Shown here in pieces: positions 35,197 to 48,424 of a stretch of 64,000 nt of DNA. The translations under genes were made by a program, and so were the position numbers. The stretch lies in assembly GCA_009599575.1 (NCBI GenBank), contig VWND01000011.1, forward strand, positions 124,001-188,000. The letters run 5' to 3'. The notes beneath the pieces are model-generated. The model was not told the origin of the DNA, did no database searches, and saw only the letters and a list, made by a program, of their open reading frames with translations. Origin of the DNA: Blumeriella jaapii. Its lineage: Eukaryota; Ascomycota; Leotiomycetes; Helotiales; Drepanopezizaceae. Each line of letters opens with the position of its first letter. The stretch's first letter is position 1.

Positions 35197-38042
35197 ATGC
35201 CCGGCACGATGGCACCCGCACGACAGGTAAGACTGCTCTCTTGATCCGAGCATTCTCTGCATTTTTTGGCCCTCTCTTGCGCGCTCTTGTATTTCGTGCC
35301 CTTTCTCAAAGCTGGGATGCCTCCTCTTCTCTCATTCGGCGTCAATCGAGTATGAGAAGGCGCCGTAGATGCTAATCTCAACCGACAGGCGCGACTCGGA
35401 TCTCGAGATCGAGGAGAGCGGAAGGCCGTCGAACGTCCTGCGCCAGCACCAGCACCAGCACCACCTCCATCTCCGCCCCGATCACACTCGTGCGACGCCG
35501 GCCCCGTTGCGGGCACCAAACGCTCGTTCAGCAATCGTGGAGCGCGGCAAGCTGGTCATGGCCCGCGAGGAGAGAGCCGCGAGCAGAAGGCTCCAGGTGG
35601 AGAGGACGGATGCCATTCGGAGAAGAGACACCGCAGCGCAGACTGGCCGCTGGTCAGCGCCAGCGCCAGTCCAGACAGCCATACCACGCCCCGCCCAGCC
35701 ACGCAGACGCGCAAGCCCAAGTCCAAGTCGCCAGGCTCGGCCCGCCGTCTGCGCGCTCCCATTGCCCCCTCCAAGTTCCTCGAGGGCAGCATGAATGACC
35801 GCGTCAGCCAGGCCCCCCCCGTGCCCTACCTCGACCCCTCGGAAGACGAGCGCTTGTCGCAATACGGGGACGCGGCCGGTGGAGAGGCCGGACGCGGTCG
35901 GCGACTGACCCGGGGACGGTTCACGCATCATCGCAACGGATCGGTGGCCGAGTCCTCGAACACCGCCGACACCCAACGCTCCTCGAGCATTTTTCGCTTC
36001 GGCAAATCGATTGCGGCCAGCTTTAACCCGGTCAACTGGAAGTTCTGGAGCAAGGAAGAGCATGCCGAGGAAGACGACGAGGCCGCGCAACGCAGGCTCG
36101 TGCACGACCGACAGATCAAGGCCGAGAGGATATACCAGGAGCTGAAGGAGAGCGGACACTTTCGGGATGCTGCTATTGGGCCCAGCGCATTTCCCTCCTC
36201 GGCGGGGAAGAGAGGCTCGGCCGTGACGCATGATTCGGGCATCGAATTCGGGGACCTCGAGTCGTCGAGTGCTAGGACCAGTACGTCGACCGATGAGAGG
36301 AGAAAGGGACCGGTCTCACTCGAGCCGCCGCGCGTGGACCTTCCCGCGAAAGAGTTCAGCCCCACGTCGACCTCTGGCACATCTCTGGCGCCGTCGAACA
36401 CGCCCACCCCGAGTGGCAGGTCGGTGTTCGGTCTCAAGAAAACCTCGCTCTCGAACCTGAAGCATGCTAGTTTGTCGAACATCAGGGGCGCTTTCACGGG
36501 CGATGCTGCGAGTCCCGTCAACCTCGGTTTGGGCATCGGGGACCCTCAGGCGCGACGCATACCTTCCAGGAAGGATCTACAGAAGCAGCAGAAGTTGGTG
36601 AAGCGAGTCAGCAATCTGGAGGAGCGGCTGAAGCATGCGAGAATCCAGCTCGCCGAGGTTCTGCAAGACCCGCTGCCCGGGGATCCGGAACTGGAGCACT
36701 CCTCGTTTGCCAAGCATTCGTCTCGCGTTTCCTTCGAGTCCCAGGCCTCGTCGAGGGTTTCCAGACCCAGATTCGTACCGGGTGCTATGCCGAGTTTGCC
36801 CTCCGAGAGATTGTTGGCGGGCTTCGTGAGCTCGGAGCTGGACGGAGATGACGAGGGTGAGGATGAGGATGGGATTGGACAGGCAGTTACCACGGACTAC
36901 GACATGACCCATGCCTATGCGATTTCGGGGTCGGCGAGCAAGGAAACGATGGACGATGTCCCGGACGCATCACATCACGAAGAAGATGTTGAAGACAAGG
37001 ATGGGATGGTCGAAAATACTCCGCCCAAGTCCACGTTCGCGACCCACGACGACAAGGTACAAGGCCCTGACCACACCATGCCGGCTAAGACGGCACCCTC
37101 GACCTTGGAAGTCGACGAGATCACACCCAAGCCTTCCACCACACTCGGGACCAAGAAGCGAAAGTCTGATGTTGCTGATGAAGAAGAGGTCGTCCCTCTT
37201 GAAGCCTCGGACCCGGAAGAGGTCGATGAAGAGTCAGATGTTCTCTCCGAAGTGTCCTCGATTCCCAAGCCCGGCTCGAAAACCGCCAAGTCGGCTCCTG
37301 GTCCAGCGGTACTGCTGCTACCATCACTCCGACCTATCCCAAGAAGATCCAGAAGACGGTTCCGGGTTCGAAGACTTCGTCGGTTTCTGTGCCCTCTAAG
37401 AAGCTCCAGCGAAAACCAGTACCCCTCCACCCTGAATCACCGACGGGCACGCTCCCAGGCTCGGAGAACATACCAGCACCTACTCGCACGGCTCCTCTTC
37501 CGCCATCTTCACAAGCCTTAGGACGAAGTCCGTCGAAGAAGCCCGTGTACAGCCCACACCCATCCAGTCGCGTCTACAAGAACAGCAAGCCCGTCACCGC
37601 CTCATCCAACGATCGTCAGCAATCCGCGTCCCCACCCCCCACATCGATTTCTTTCACCGGTCCAGGCCTCTTCTACACCAAGCCATCACAGAGTGCACCA
37701 GCTACGCAAAAGACCCTCGACGGTCCCAACCTCCCAAAGGCATCGGCACCCAAAGCATCTCACCTTCAAGTGCCCGAGCGCGAGGAACAGACAGTTAGAG
37801 GTGTGCCACCGATGCCACCGATGCCGAAAGCCGTGAGACTGGCCAGCGGAGAGATCATTCACACCGCGGACTACATTGCCCCTCCTAAGCTCCAAAAGGC
37901 TCGCTCCAAGGCATCTCATGCATCGATTAAGGGAGCAAGCGGCGAGAGCGTTCGAGGCAAGATCGAGGAGCGTGAGGAGCCTAAGGATGTGATTGAGAGC
38001 GTGGGCAAGCAAAGTTTCGAATGGCCTGATGATTGTTTCTGA
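35197..38042 (+). CDS. Conserved fungal disordered protein (often annotated nuclear RNA-binding), one frame break
   Basis: Exon 1 (35197..35226, MPGTMAPARQ) is joined through a 162-bp intron (CAG|GTAAGA ... CCGACAG, phase 0) to 35389..38042. About 894 residues result once one missing base near 37300-37311 is allowed for. The reading frame before the break ends ...SKTAKSAPG and the frame after it continues GTAATITPTYPKKIQK, matching the expected basic Pro-rich tail. Recognisable blocks are IAPSKFLEGSMNDRVS, SIFRFGKSIAASFNPVNWKFW and the helical RVSNLEERLKHARIQLAEVL (probable short coiled coil). Acidic stretches and a KKRK signal come later, and it ends QSFEWPDDCF. I know this family only as conserved in filamentous ascomycetes. 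RNA binding is a database label, and no RNA-binding fold is visible. Confidence 0.8.
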
Positions 38043-39233
38043 ACAAGCATCTTGCGAGCTTGAGACCTACTCATTTTGAGCAGGGCTCGTTGAAGAGTCT
38101 GGCCTGCTTGAACCGAGGCATGGATGAAGCGATGAACATCTGAATCGACCAACCGACGAACCGACGAGAAGAGCAAGAGAGAAGAGAGGAAGCTGTATAC
38201 TGTGACGACTTTTACGACCTTTTCTTTTCTTTTTGTTCCCCGACACCTTTTGCATTCTACGCACGACATACCCAGATTGATTGATTGCATCCTTCTTCCT
38301 CTCTCTCTCTCTCAAACGAAGGCGGATATCGAATTCCGACGCCGCATACCACACACACACGCGCGCACGCTCGCACGTCACTGACGAATCTCTTTTCCTT
38401 TCTTTTCTTCTTTTTCTTCTTCTTGTACTTTGTCTCGACGATTGTTCTTCTTGCCTTGCTATGTAGCTAGCTAGCTACACACCCGTCTGCCTGCCTGCCT
38501 GCCTGCCTACATAACCTGTCTAGATACCTGAAGAATTGGATGATTGGTTGGATGGATGGTTGGTTGGCTGGGTGGATAGAGAGCGATGGTCGGGTGGGTG
38601 GTTCGCTCTCCTCTCCTTTGGCATCTTGCACGCGATTGAGGAGTGGGCGAGCGGGCGGGCGGGCGGGCACACTAGCTGGGCGATGGGCCGGGCATATCTT
38701 TCTTGTACAGTAGAGTAGAGTAGAGTGAACAGGATGGAGGATGTCGAGAATCGAGATGAACAGTCCGAATCTGCATCCAAATCCCCCCATTTCAAATAAA
38801 CCAGGTCACCTAGAGACTGACTCTCGCTTGCATCGCTCGCTTGAATGTGATGTGTCAGTCATTCATTCATTCATTCATTCATTGCCCATGACGAAGTACA
38901 GAGCAGAGCAGGGCAGGGCAAAATAGCCAGCTATCTACAGCAGCGCCAAAAGTGGTCAGCTGCACCAAACGCGAATGCAAACGCACACGCCCACAAGATG
39001 CGTAGGTAGCAAGAAATCTATCTAGGTATCCATCCACGCTACGCATGCAAGAAGCAGTAAAACCTCCAAGCCCAGTCCCAGTTTCAGCTCCAGTTGCTCG
39101 ATCCTTAGGCACTCGACCCAGAGCATACAATCTCAATCTCAACATCGACCTCTCAATCCCCGCTACCTAGTCTCTTTGTTTACTCGCTTAGCCCTAGCAC
39201 TAGCACTCAACCCCTCCCCCCTACAAACCCACC
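38043..39233. other. Intergenic between two convergent genes
   Basis: 3' ends of the disordered-protein gene and of HPPD. Simple repeats: TAGC and CTGC runs (38463-38508), GGGC (38652-38668), AGAGT (38708-38726) and ATTC (38861-38882). No gene seen. Confidence 0.6.
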
Positions 39234-40575
<1,342 letters not shown>

Positions 40576-41308
40576 GGCTGGTTTCGCTGATCGAGCGAAG
40601 CCCTCCTTCTTTCTAACACGAGTTGAGGATAGAAGAGCGAAGGATAAGTAGGTATGTACGTGTCTGCGAGGTGGAGAGGTGTCTCACTGGCAACACCATA
40701 GCAATGGCAGCAACCACTGCAATGTTGTGGAGAAGGAGGAGAAGGGGGAGGAGGAGGAGAGGAAAATAAGAAAAGATGAAGATGAAAAGAAGAAGAAGAA
40801 GAAGAAGAAGAGAAAGAGGAAGAAGACGCTGCCTGGCTGCTTACATAAGCACAGTCCTCGGCCCCAAGGCGGTTTCCTAATTGAAAGGCGGCCGGCTATC
40901 ATCGGCCAGGCACGGGCTGTCGAAGCGCGGAAAGAAGGGCGTGCGGCTCAAGCGGGAAAACCAGCTATTCGGCCACCGCCCACCGCCCACGGTACTGTAG
41001 GTAGGGGGTGCGAGTGGTGCTGTACTGTGAGTACTTGACTGTAGCGTGGATGGCTTTCGAGGTTTCGATGCCGACGTCCAGTTCACAAGGCACTCACTTA
41101 CTTCGTGTCCCATCTTCCATCCATCACCTCACCAGAACTGCATTCTAGGAGAAGTGACTTCCTCTCGAGACCATTGCTACCCCGATCCACCATCTCCACG
41201 GGGCCCCAAAGATCGCACCACACCCAAGACTCAAGTGTCCTCCTTACGATTCCGTCCAAAGTAACGCCCTCGCCTAAACCTGACCACCAGATCCACCCAA
41301 AGTCAACA
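40576..41308. promoter_or_regulatory. Shared divergent promoter of HPPD and the TTC36-like gene
   Basis: 733 bp between the two start codons. Contains an AAG/GGA purine tract (40735-40835), a GTAC-type tract (40993-41040) and no other open gene. The in-frame ATG at 41105 extends the TTC36-like reading frame upstream, so part of this may be leader. Confidence 0.55.
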
Positions 41309-42160
41309 ATGACCCCCTCGCTGCCACTGCCACTGCCAACACAACCACAACCACCAGCTCTCACCCCCCACGACCTCTCCGTCCTCTCCAAGATCAAAGA
41401 CCCCGAAGCCAGCGCCTCGTCCCCACAGGTGATAGACCCGGTCCTCCCGCGAGACCCCAATGTCACCGACCCCGCCGTCTACGCCAGCGTCGCATCCCAC
41501 GAGCGCACCATCATCGCCTCGATCCAACAGACCGAGCTGCAGATGGCCGCCGGCCTGAAGCCCGCGTTCTCCGACACGCTGCGGGACCAGTACCTTGAGG
41601 CCGTGCGGCAGCTCGACGAGCTGATCGAGGTGCACCCGACATATGCGAGCGCTCGCAACAACCGCGTGCAGGCGCTCCGAAGGGTCTACGGCGACGCGAT
41701 CCTGGTGCGGAACTCAGGGGTGAAGGCGGAGGTCCCGGCTCTCAGTCCGACGCCGGGAGAGGAGACGGCGATGCAGGCCTCGGCGACGATGCTGGCGGAT
41801 CTCGACACCGCCATCGCGCTGCTCACGCCAGGCGCGCCGTACGTGCCCATCTCGCCTCAGGCGGCCAAGACGCTGTCGCAGGCGCACACACAGAGGGGCG
41901 CTCTCTATCATCAGACGGTCCAGGCTCTGGGTGCGGAGGGCGCGGAGTTGAGGATTGATGGCGCGAGGAGGGAGGGCGCGTGGGGGACGGTCGAGTTCGA
42001 GGAGGCTGCTAGTCGGGATTTCATGTTGGGTGGCAGATATGGGAATGAGGTGGCGAGGGCGCTGGCTGTGGCGGCGAACCCGACGGCTAAGTTGTGCGGG
42101 GAGATGGTGAAGGAGGCCATGAGAAAGGAGTTCGCTGGCGCGCTCGGAAAGTCGATGTGA
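41309..42160 (+). CDS. TTC36: TTC36-like tetratricopeptide-repeat protein
   Basis: Single exon, 283 residues from the ATG at 41309 (CAACAATGAC context). An upstream in-frame ATG at 41105 would add 68 residues of low-complexity sequence and is less likely. After a Pro-rich leader it reads LTPHDLSVLSKIKDPEA, then TPR-type helices with YASARNNRVQALRRVYGDA, DLDTAIALL and SQAHTQRGALYHQ. The family tail is EFEEAASRDFMLGG, then ALAVAANPTAKLCGEMV. The order and spacing match the animal TTC36 layout (NNRAQ, DLE, QRG, DFE-AA, LNPYAALCN). In mice TTC36 is reported to bind HPD and block its degradation, so a stabilising or assembly role for the neighbouring HPPD is a reasonable inference. It is also a candidate for the Aspergillus hmgX type of protein, which I could not verify. 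Confidence 0.85.
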   Translation: MTPSLPLPLPTQPQPPALTPHDLSVLSKIKDPEASASSPQVIDPVLPRDPNVTDPAVYASVASHERTIIASIQQTELQMAAGLKPAFSDTLRDQYLEAVRQLDELIEVHPTYASARNNRVQALRRVYGDAILVRNSGVKAEVPALSPTPGEETAMQASATMLADLDTAIALLTPGAPYVPISPQAAKTLSQAHTQRGALYHQTVQALGAEGAELRIDGARREGAWGTVEFEEAASRDFMLGGRYGNEVARALAVAANPTAKLCGEMVKEAMRKEFAGALGKSM

Positions 42161-43311
42161 AAGAGGAGACCCAACTAGCACGAGTTCCTCGATCAAGCTT
42201 GATGGATAGTTCCACTCAAGGCTGCCGCCCGACAATCAAGAAAAGTGCCCGACTGCTTTCCGCTTTCTCTCGCATTTCAATGCCACGCCGTCAGAGTGCT
42301 GCGTTGCCGTGATTTCACCAATGAGTCTTGTTTACGTCGATGCGGGCTCTGAAAAAAAATCATCAGACACGGTTGGCGGATCTCATCTTAACACGCTATC
42401 CTGACCAGAAGTTGAATTCCACCATATGAGACCAGACATGCATCAAATGAGACGATGACGCCGACAGCAAGGCAGAAAACAAGTTCCGGCTTCGGCGTTC
42501 GTGAGAAGAACACGGAAGAAACCGCTGCTTGTATCTCGGTTTTGGTGAGAGGGAAGGAGGAAATGGACGTGTATACGCAAACAAGCGCTTGCAGAGTGAT
42601 GGTGCCCTCCACCCCCCTCCCCTTTTTTTGGTGGCATGCTTCGATCGGACGGGAGACCGACTTCGGGAAGGATAGAAACAAGCAAGAAGACCATGAATTA
42701 TGTGCCAATTGTACCCAAGAGGATTACACATCGCCGCCCATATCGCATTGGGTGAGATGCGTGGTTGTTCTTGCTTTTTTATGTACAATCGCACTCATCC
42801 TTCGGCTGCCTCGTCCACAAGCATGATTTTGACTGACGAACGGCGAGGGAGACCATCGCACAAGAATTGCATCAACATTTTAATATTGAAGGTGTACATG
42901 GGAGGTGCGTAGAGGACAGCGGAGGAGTAAACCGTCGCCGCGAGACGGATTTCATGGACAAAATCCAATCACTGCCCGTGATAATTTGATTCAGCGCCGA
43001 CGCCGTGCGTACCACAGCACGGTCTCTCGTTCCCTTGATGGGCCCGCTTTGTTTTTCCACGACTCTTCATCCCAGGTTGCTCAACAGCTGGAGTCCCGTC
43101 TATACTCTGTTGAGAATCGAAGCAAGAGTGTGTTTCTGTTCCGAATTTGTAAGCGTACAATGGGCCGTCGACAAACGGGCCCGGTGTCTTTCTGGCTCCT
43201 GCATGAACCCAGCTAACAAGTGGAGCGAAGCTGGGAACTCAAGAGCGGATTTCAAGGCAGTGCCGCGTTACGCTAAGGGAATTGGCGCGGTGCGAGGGAC
43301 TTCGTGGGTGA
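42161..43311. other. Intergenic between the TTC36-like gene and the Zn2Cys6 gene
   Basis: Convergent 3' regions; no supportable exon or RNA gene. Only short frames, including 42455-42826, without family resemblance. Confidence 0.6.
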
Positions 43312-45344
43312 TCATTGGGCTGGGATCCAACCTATCTCTTGTAATGGCCAACGTATCCAGAGACTGAGTCAAATTAGCCATCAGGTGTTGGTGGGCAAGT
43401 AAAAGACACTGACCGGTGTTCCTCGTCCAGTAAATTCCAAATACGTGACACCAGATGCGAGGCCCATCCCTGCATCCACCAATGCGAATCCAGTCTTTTC
43501 AAAATGACACAAAAATAGGCAAAAATGGTAAGAGACTCCTGGGTGTGCTGTCGCAGAAGCTGCAAGAAATCCTCATTCACTCCAAAGATCCAGGAGAACA
43601 CGTCTGCGGTTTCGTATCCCGGTGGACCGGGCTTCTCGTAGAAAGCGAAGGAGTGTCGGAGGCACTCTATAGCTGTAAGGTAGACTGGCTTGTTCACCAG
43701 ATCGAGGCTGTTTTGTGCGATGAAGTTGTTGAGCTCGATAAGTGGCTCGTTACGTATAGATTTGTCGGCCATCAACTGGGCCCGCAACTGGGCTTGTCGA
43801 TGTCCGGCTGCGAACATGGGGCCTAAAGGCCCTTCCGTAAGCTGCTCCTCAAAAGTATTGACAATGAAGCTGGTTCCTTTGACCAGGAACAACCAATCCG
43901 CCATGCCGTTCTCCCCGACGAGCAGAAGGTCGCCGGGCTTGCGAGGACTGCCCAGGGGGAAGAACACAGTCAGTGCCGAGAATGCGTAGACCTAGATGTA
44001 GTCAGTAATTGGGATTAGGCGGTGATGCGGGGGGGGGGGGGGGGGGGAATGCTTACTCCCGTGCAATTCTCCGACACAATGTTCGACAAGACCTCAGTCG
44101 CGCCACGCAATCCGGTTTGATGTTGAATCATAGCATGTTGGATGTAGAAATCTCTTTTGTCGGTCTTGTAATGAGCCATGTGCAGTGCTGATATGGCCAG
44201 TATTCCGCGCATCACAAAGTCGTATTGAAATCCGACCTGAGGAAAATTCACTTGCCATGCTATGTTCATAGCCGGGTCCGTGTGTATGGTGAAGGCGGTC
44301 GAGGTGACATAGTTATGAAGCAGTTCCAAGTCTATCAAGTTCAACCCTGTTGCCGATAAATTGTTTCCGGTGATGGATCCATTCCTGTTAAATGCAGCGT
44401 CGATAGTGCCATTGGTGCCGGAAGGGCTACCGTGGGCCGAGCCATCCTTATCATCATCATGAGCATCAGTACGGGTAACTAGGATTGGTATCACGTTCGG
44501 TTCGCGAGCAGCCAGGTGTCAGCATCGCTGGTTGGGGGATGGCTTACCTGCGAGAGACTTTGCCCAGAACCGAGAACCTGTGATATCAGAAAATCACACT
44601 GCACCGAATGCTTGATGCAGTTATGGCATGATGGTCGTTGTTCATCGCACTAGAGCAGAGCAATGTTTAGCAGGGGACTCGAGAAGTAGAGAAGAGCACC
44701 GAGGACATTTGTCCAGAGGTGAAGAGGTTGGACGGTGTGCAGCGAACTGTGGTGGCCCAAGACGGCGCAAAGCTAGCCAGACCCCGTCTGGGAACATTTG
44801 ATACTGGGCTCGAATCATACTGTACATAGGACGAGCCACAGGCCAGTAAACTTTGCGTGGGCACCCGGGGCAGGACCGCAAGGGTGGGAAAAACAACAAG
44901 ACAAGCAAGCACAAACCCAACAAATACCGGAGGATCAGAAGGGGCAAAGCTTGTTTCCCCCGGCCAGCCATTGGTGGTGGTGGTGGTAGCAAGTGGTTTG
45001 CGAGCAGATGGAGAGGATGGAAAGCAGCCAGTCACGACTATGACTTTCGCGCCCAAGACGTGTCTTCCGTCTGTCTGCACTGCGCGGGGAGGGATGCGTC
45101 TCCGCGATGACAGACGAGCGAGTTCCATGGCGTAGGCAGAGAGATCTCTGTGCATCTCGGCTTCGCGATGCGATGCGATGCCACACGGCAGCGCCAGACA
45201 GAGCAAGGAACGACGGGCGGGCACTCTCACCTTGATCTTCCTCTGCTTGCACGTCCGACAGCCCGTTCTCGTCTTCCGGTGCGTCTTGCGCGCGCTGGCC
45301 TTGAGGATGCTGTGCTCCGGGTTGATGGGGGCGGCCGGGTCCAT
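43312..45344 (-). CDS. Zn2Cys6 transcription factor, Upc2-like type
   Basis: Five exons: 45231..45344, 44548..44649, 44057..44446, 43414..43991 and 43312..43363, giving 411 residues. The DNA-binding cluster GCRTCKQRKIK|CDEQRPSCHNCIKHSVQC fits CX2CX6CX6CX2CX6C exactly and is split before its third Cys by a 581-bp intron. The effector half has LIDLELLHNYVTSTAFT, FVMRGILAISALHMAHYK and WWMQGWASHLVSRIWNLL. The last tiny exon supplies LWIRWPLQEIGW, the typical C-terminus of the family. The start of exon 3 is least sure: AAG|GAT at 44446 keeps phase, while a better-looking TAG at about 44477 does not. The target genes are unknown. Its neighbours are HPPD/TTC36-like on one side and, divergently, an acyl-CoA synthetase. 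Confidence 0.87.
44029..44047. repeat. Poly-G tract (19 bases) inside an intron
   Basis: Lies in the 65-bp intron 43992..44056 of the Zn2Cys6 gene, so it is a C run in the transcript, upstream of the branch point. Confidence 0.9.
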
Positions 45345-46168
45345 GGTCTTGTCTTGATGGACAAGACCTGCTGGCTCTGTCTCTGTGTGTCTCTGTCTCT
45401 TGTGTCTCTTGTGTTTTTTGTGTTTTTTGTGTCTCTTGTGTCTCTTGTGTCTCTTGAGTCTCCTTTGTCTTTTCTGTCTCTTCTGTCCCTCGGTGTGTGC
45501 CTGTCTCTCTCTCTCTCTCTCTCTGTTCTCTGCTTTGCTTTTCTTTTCTTTTCTTCTCTTCTCTTCTCTTTCTCTAGATGCGATACGATGCGATGCGATG
45601 CGATGCGATACGATGCGATGTGATGCGATGCGATGTGATGCGAAATGGTGCCAACGGGGTGCGAGCGTGTAGGAGCGAACACGATGCGAAGATGAACGAA
45701 GGTCGGTGGTCAGCCGCCGGCGACGGAGAAGCGGCGCAGATGATGATGATGATTCCCCATGGGGCCCGGGGGCAACAAGGGGCCAGCAAGTGCCGCAACA
45801 AAGGGTAAAGCTTGGGCACAAGGCCGCCGGGCAGCCAATCCGATGCCGCAGGGCCGCCTGGATCCTCAAACGCATGTGAAGGAGAGAGAGAGAGAGGGAG
45901 GAAGGGAAAAGGAGGAGGCCCCGACCCGAACGACCGAGGGATCATCACGAACCGAAGTTTAAGCAGGCCGAAGCATGTCTGTAGCTACAGCACGGTAAAC
46001 TCACTCCGCAACCACAACCACAACCACTTCCACATCCACAACCACATCCACAACCTCAACCACATCCTCACCTTCAACTACAACCACAACTACAACGACC
46101 TCCCATCCCCATCTCAACCGGCCCTCCCTCATCGCCTCTGCCGCCGCGTCGCCATCTCCGCTGCTCCC
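45345..46168. promoter_or_regulatory. Divergent promoter region of the Zn2Cys6 gene and the acyl-CoA synthetase
   Basis: 824 bp rich in simple repeats: TTGTGTCTC units (45385-45480), CTCTCT and CTTTT tracts (45500-45575), the GATGC array and CCACAAC-type repeats just before the synthetase start. Confidence 0.5.
45577..45642. repeat. GATGC/GATAC pentanucleotide array
   Basis: About thirteen 5-base units with C/T and G/A variants. Confidence 0.88.
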
Positions 46169-48424
46169 ATGGCTCCAGCTCCCATCGACACCGATGCTGT
46201 CGTCAAGGCGCTGCGGGTGCCTCCCCCGCCAGGAGCGCCGTACTCCCTCCCCATCCCCGGGAGCCAGAGGGAAGGCCGCACGCCAGTCTACCGGCACTGG
46301 AGGTTCGTCGACAAGCCCTTGTTGGCGTCGTTGGATCCGAACACCCGCACCGTCGTCGAGATCTTCGAAGCGACCGTCAAGAAGCGCCCGAATGCCAGGT
46401 GCTTGGGGCAACGTCCCTACAACCCGCTGACCAAGGAGCATGCGAGCAAGTTCGAGTGGATGACCTATGCCGAAGTCGCTCTGCGCAGAAAGAACTTTGG
46501 CGCCGGGGTGGTGGAGTTGCACAAGCAAGCGGGTTTCGCGGACGAGAAATACGGCGTGGGCTTGTGGTGTCAGAACCGTCCAGAGTGGCAGATCGCCGGT
46601 AAGAACCGTGGTCCCCGGCCACGAAGAGCTGGGAGCCGTGGCTGACCAGTGCAGATTTGGGGTGTCAGTCTCAATCTCTGTTTACCGTCTCGATCTACGA
46701 GACGCTCGGCCCCGAGACGACGGAATACATCATCAACCACGCATCTCTGAGATGCATCATCACGAGTCTTCCGCATATCCCTACGCTCTTGAAGCTTGCG
46801 CCCCGGATACCGTCCATGAAGATCATCATCTGCTTGGATCCATTGGATGCAGGCGAACAAGCCGGGAGCTCCAAGGCGGCGCTTTTAAATGCGCTTGCCG
46901 CGGACGCCGGTATCTCGGTTCATTACCTCCAGGATGTTGAAGCTCTGGGAGCCAAGTCAGGTCTCCCAATCAAGTACCCGCGACCGGACGATCTCATCAC
47001 CATCAACTACACTTCTGGAACCACGGGCAATCCCAAGGGCGTGGTTCTCACCCATGCCAATGCTGCCGCAGCAACTGCAGCGGCCCGGGTCATCAGTGAG
47101 ACCTTGAGCTCGGATGTGTTGATCTCGTACTTGCCCCTGGCTCACATCTACGAGCGCCTGGCGGAGCACGGCGCCCTCTCTGCGGGAGCGGCTATTGGAT
47201 ACTTCCGTGGTGACGTCCTCGGTCTTGTGGACGACATGAAGATCCTACGCCCTACAGCGTTTATCTCCGTGCCTCGTCTTTACAATCGATTCGGCTCTGC
47301 CATCCGAGCAGCGATTGTCGATGCGCCTGGTCTCAAGGGCACTATGGGACGCCACGTCATCGACACCAAGCTGGCATCCATGAAATTGCCACCCGGACAA
47401 GCAACCAACAAGCACTTCTTCTGGGACCGGGTCTTCACTCCAAAGGTTCTTGCGAACTTTGGTTTTCAACGATCCCGCGGCATGATCACAGGTAGCGCAC
47501 CTCTCGACCCAACCCTTCATCAATTCCTGCGTGCCGCCTTCGGGAATGACTTCATTCAGGGTTACGGTCTCACAGAGTCGTACGCTACTGGCCTCGCCCA
47601 GTGCGACAACGACTACTCGGCCGGCAACTGCGGCGGTTTCGGTATCAGCGTAGAAGGCTGTTTGCAATCCGTTCCGGATATGGAGTATCTCGTCACCGAC
47701 TCTCCCAACCCTCGAGGCGAGCTGCTGCTGCGAGGAAACAGCCTTTTCCGCGAATACTACAAGAACGAAGCCGAGACGACGAAAGTGATCGAAGCCGATG
47801 GGTGGTTCCACACGGGTGACATCGCCGAAATTGACTCGATGGGCCGCGTCAAGATCGTCGACCGCGTGAAGAACGTGCTCAAGCTCGCACAGGGCGAGTA
47901 CATCTCCCCCGAGCGCATCGAGAACGTCTACCTGGCCAACACGAACATCGTGGCGCAAGCGTACGTACACGGCGATTCGACGCAGGCCTTCCTCGTGGCC
48001 GTCTTCGGCATCGACCCGGTGAATTTCGCGCCGTTCGCCAGCGGAGTGCTGAAGAAGACCATCAAGGCGGAGGATCTGGATGCCGTGAAGGCGGCGGCGA
48101 AGGACAGCAAAGTGCGCCGAGCGATGGTCAAGGAGCTGGAGAAGATTGGGAAGAGGAGCAAGTTCAACAAGTACGAGCAGGTCCGCAAGGTGCATCTGGA
48201 GATCGAGCCCTTCACCATCGAGAACGAGCTGTTGACTCCTACGTAAGACCCCCTCCCCTCCGGCCGACCTAATCCACCCCTTTCCACAAGCGAGAGCCCC
48301 GCTAACGAACCGAACCCGCAGACTGAAGCTCAAGCGCCCGCAAACCGCCAAGAAGTTCCGCGCCCAGATCGACCAGATGTACGAGGAGGCTCTCGCGGAA
48401 GAGCGGCCGCAAGCGAAGCTGTAA
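46169..48424 (+). CDS. Long/medium-chain acyl-CoA synthetase, probably peroxisomal
   Basis: Activates fatty acids to acyl-CoA through an acyl-adenylate. Exons 46169..46598, 46655..48242 and 48322..48424 (phases 1 and 2) give 706 residues. Motifs: RTPVYRHWRF near the N-terminus, the ATP/AMP loop YTSGTTGNPKGVVLTH and LPLAHIYERLAEHGA. Then come QGYGLTESYATG, GWFHTGDIAEID and the fatty-acid signature DRVKNVLKLAQGEYISPERIE. The protein ends in AKL, a type-1 peroxisomal targeting signal that appears only after the last intron is removed. That points to a Faa2-like enzyme feeding peroxisomal beta-oxidation rather than the cytosolic Faa1/Faa4 type. It is divergent from the Zn2Cys6 gene and convergent with cytidine deaminase. 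Confidence 0.95.
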
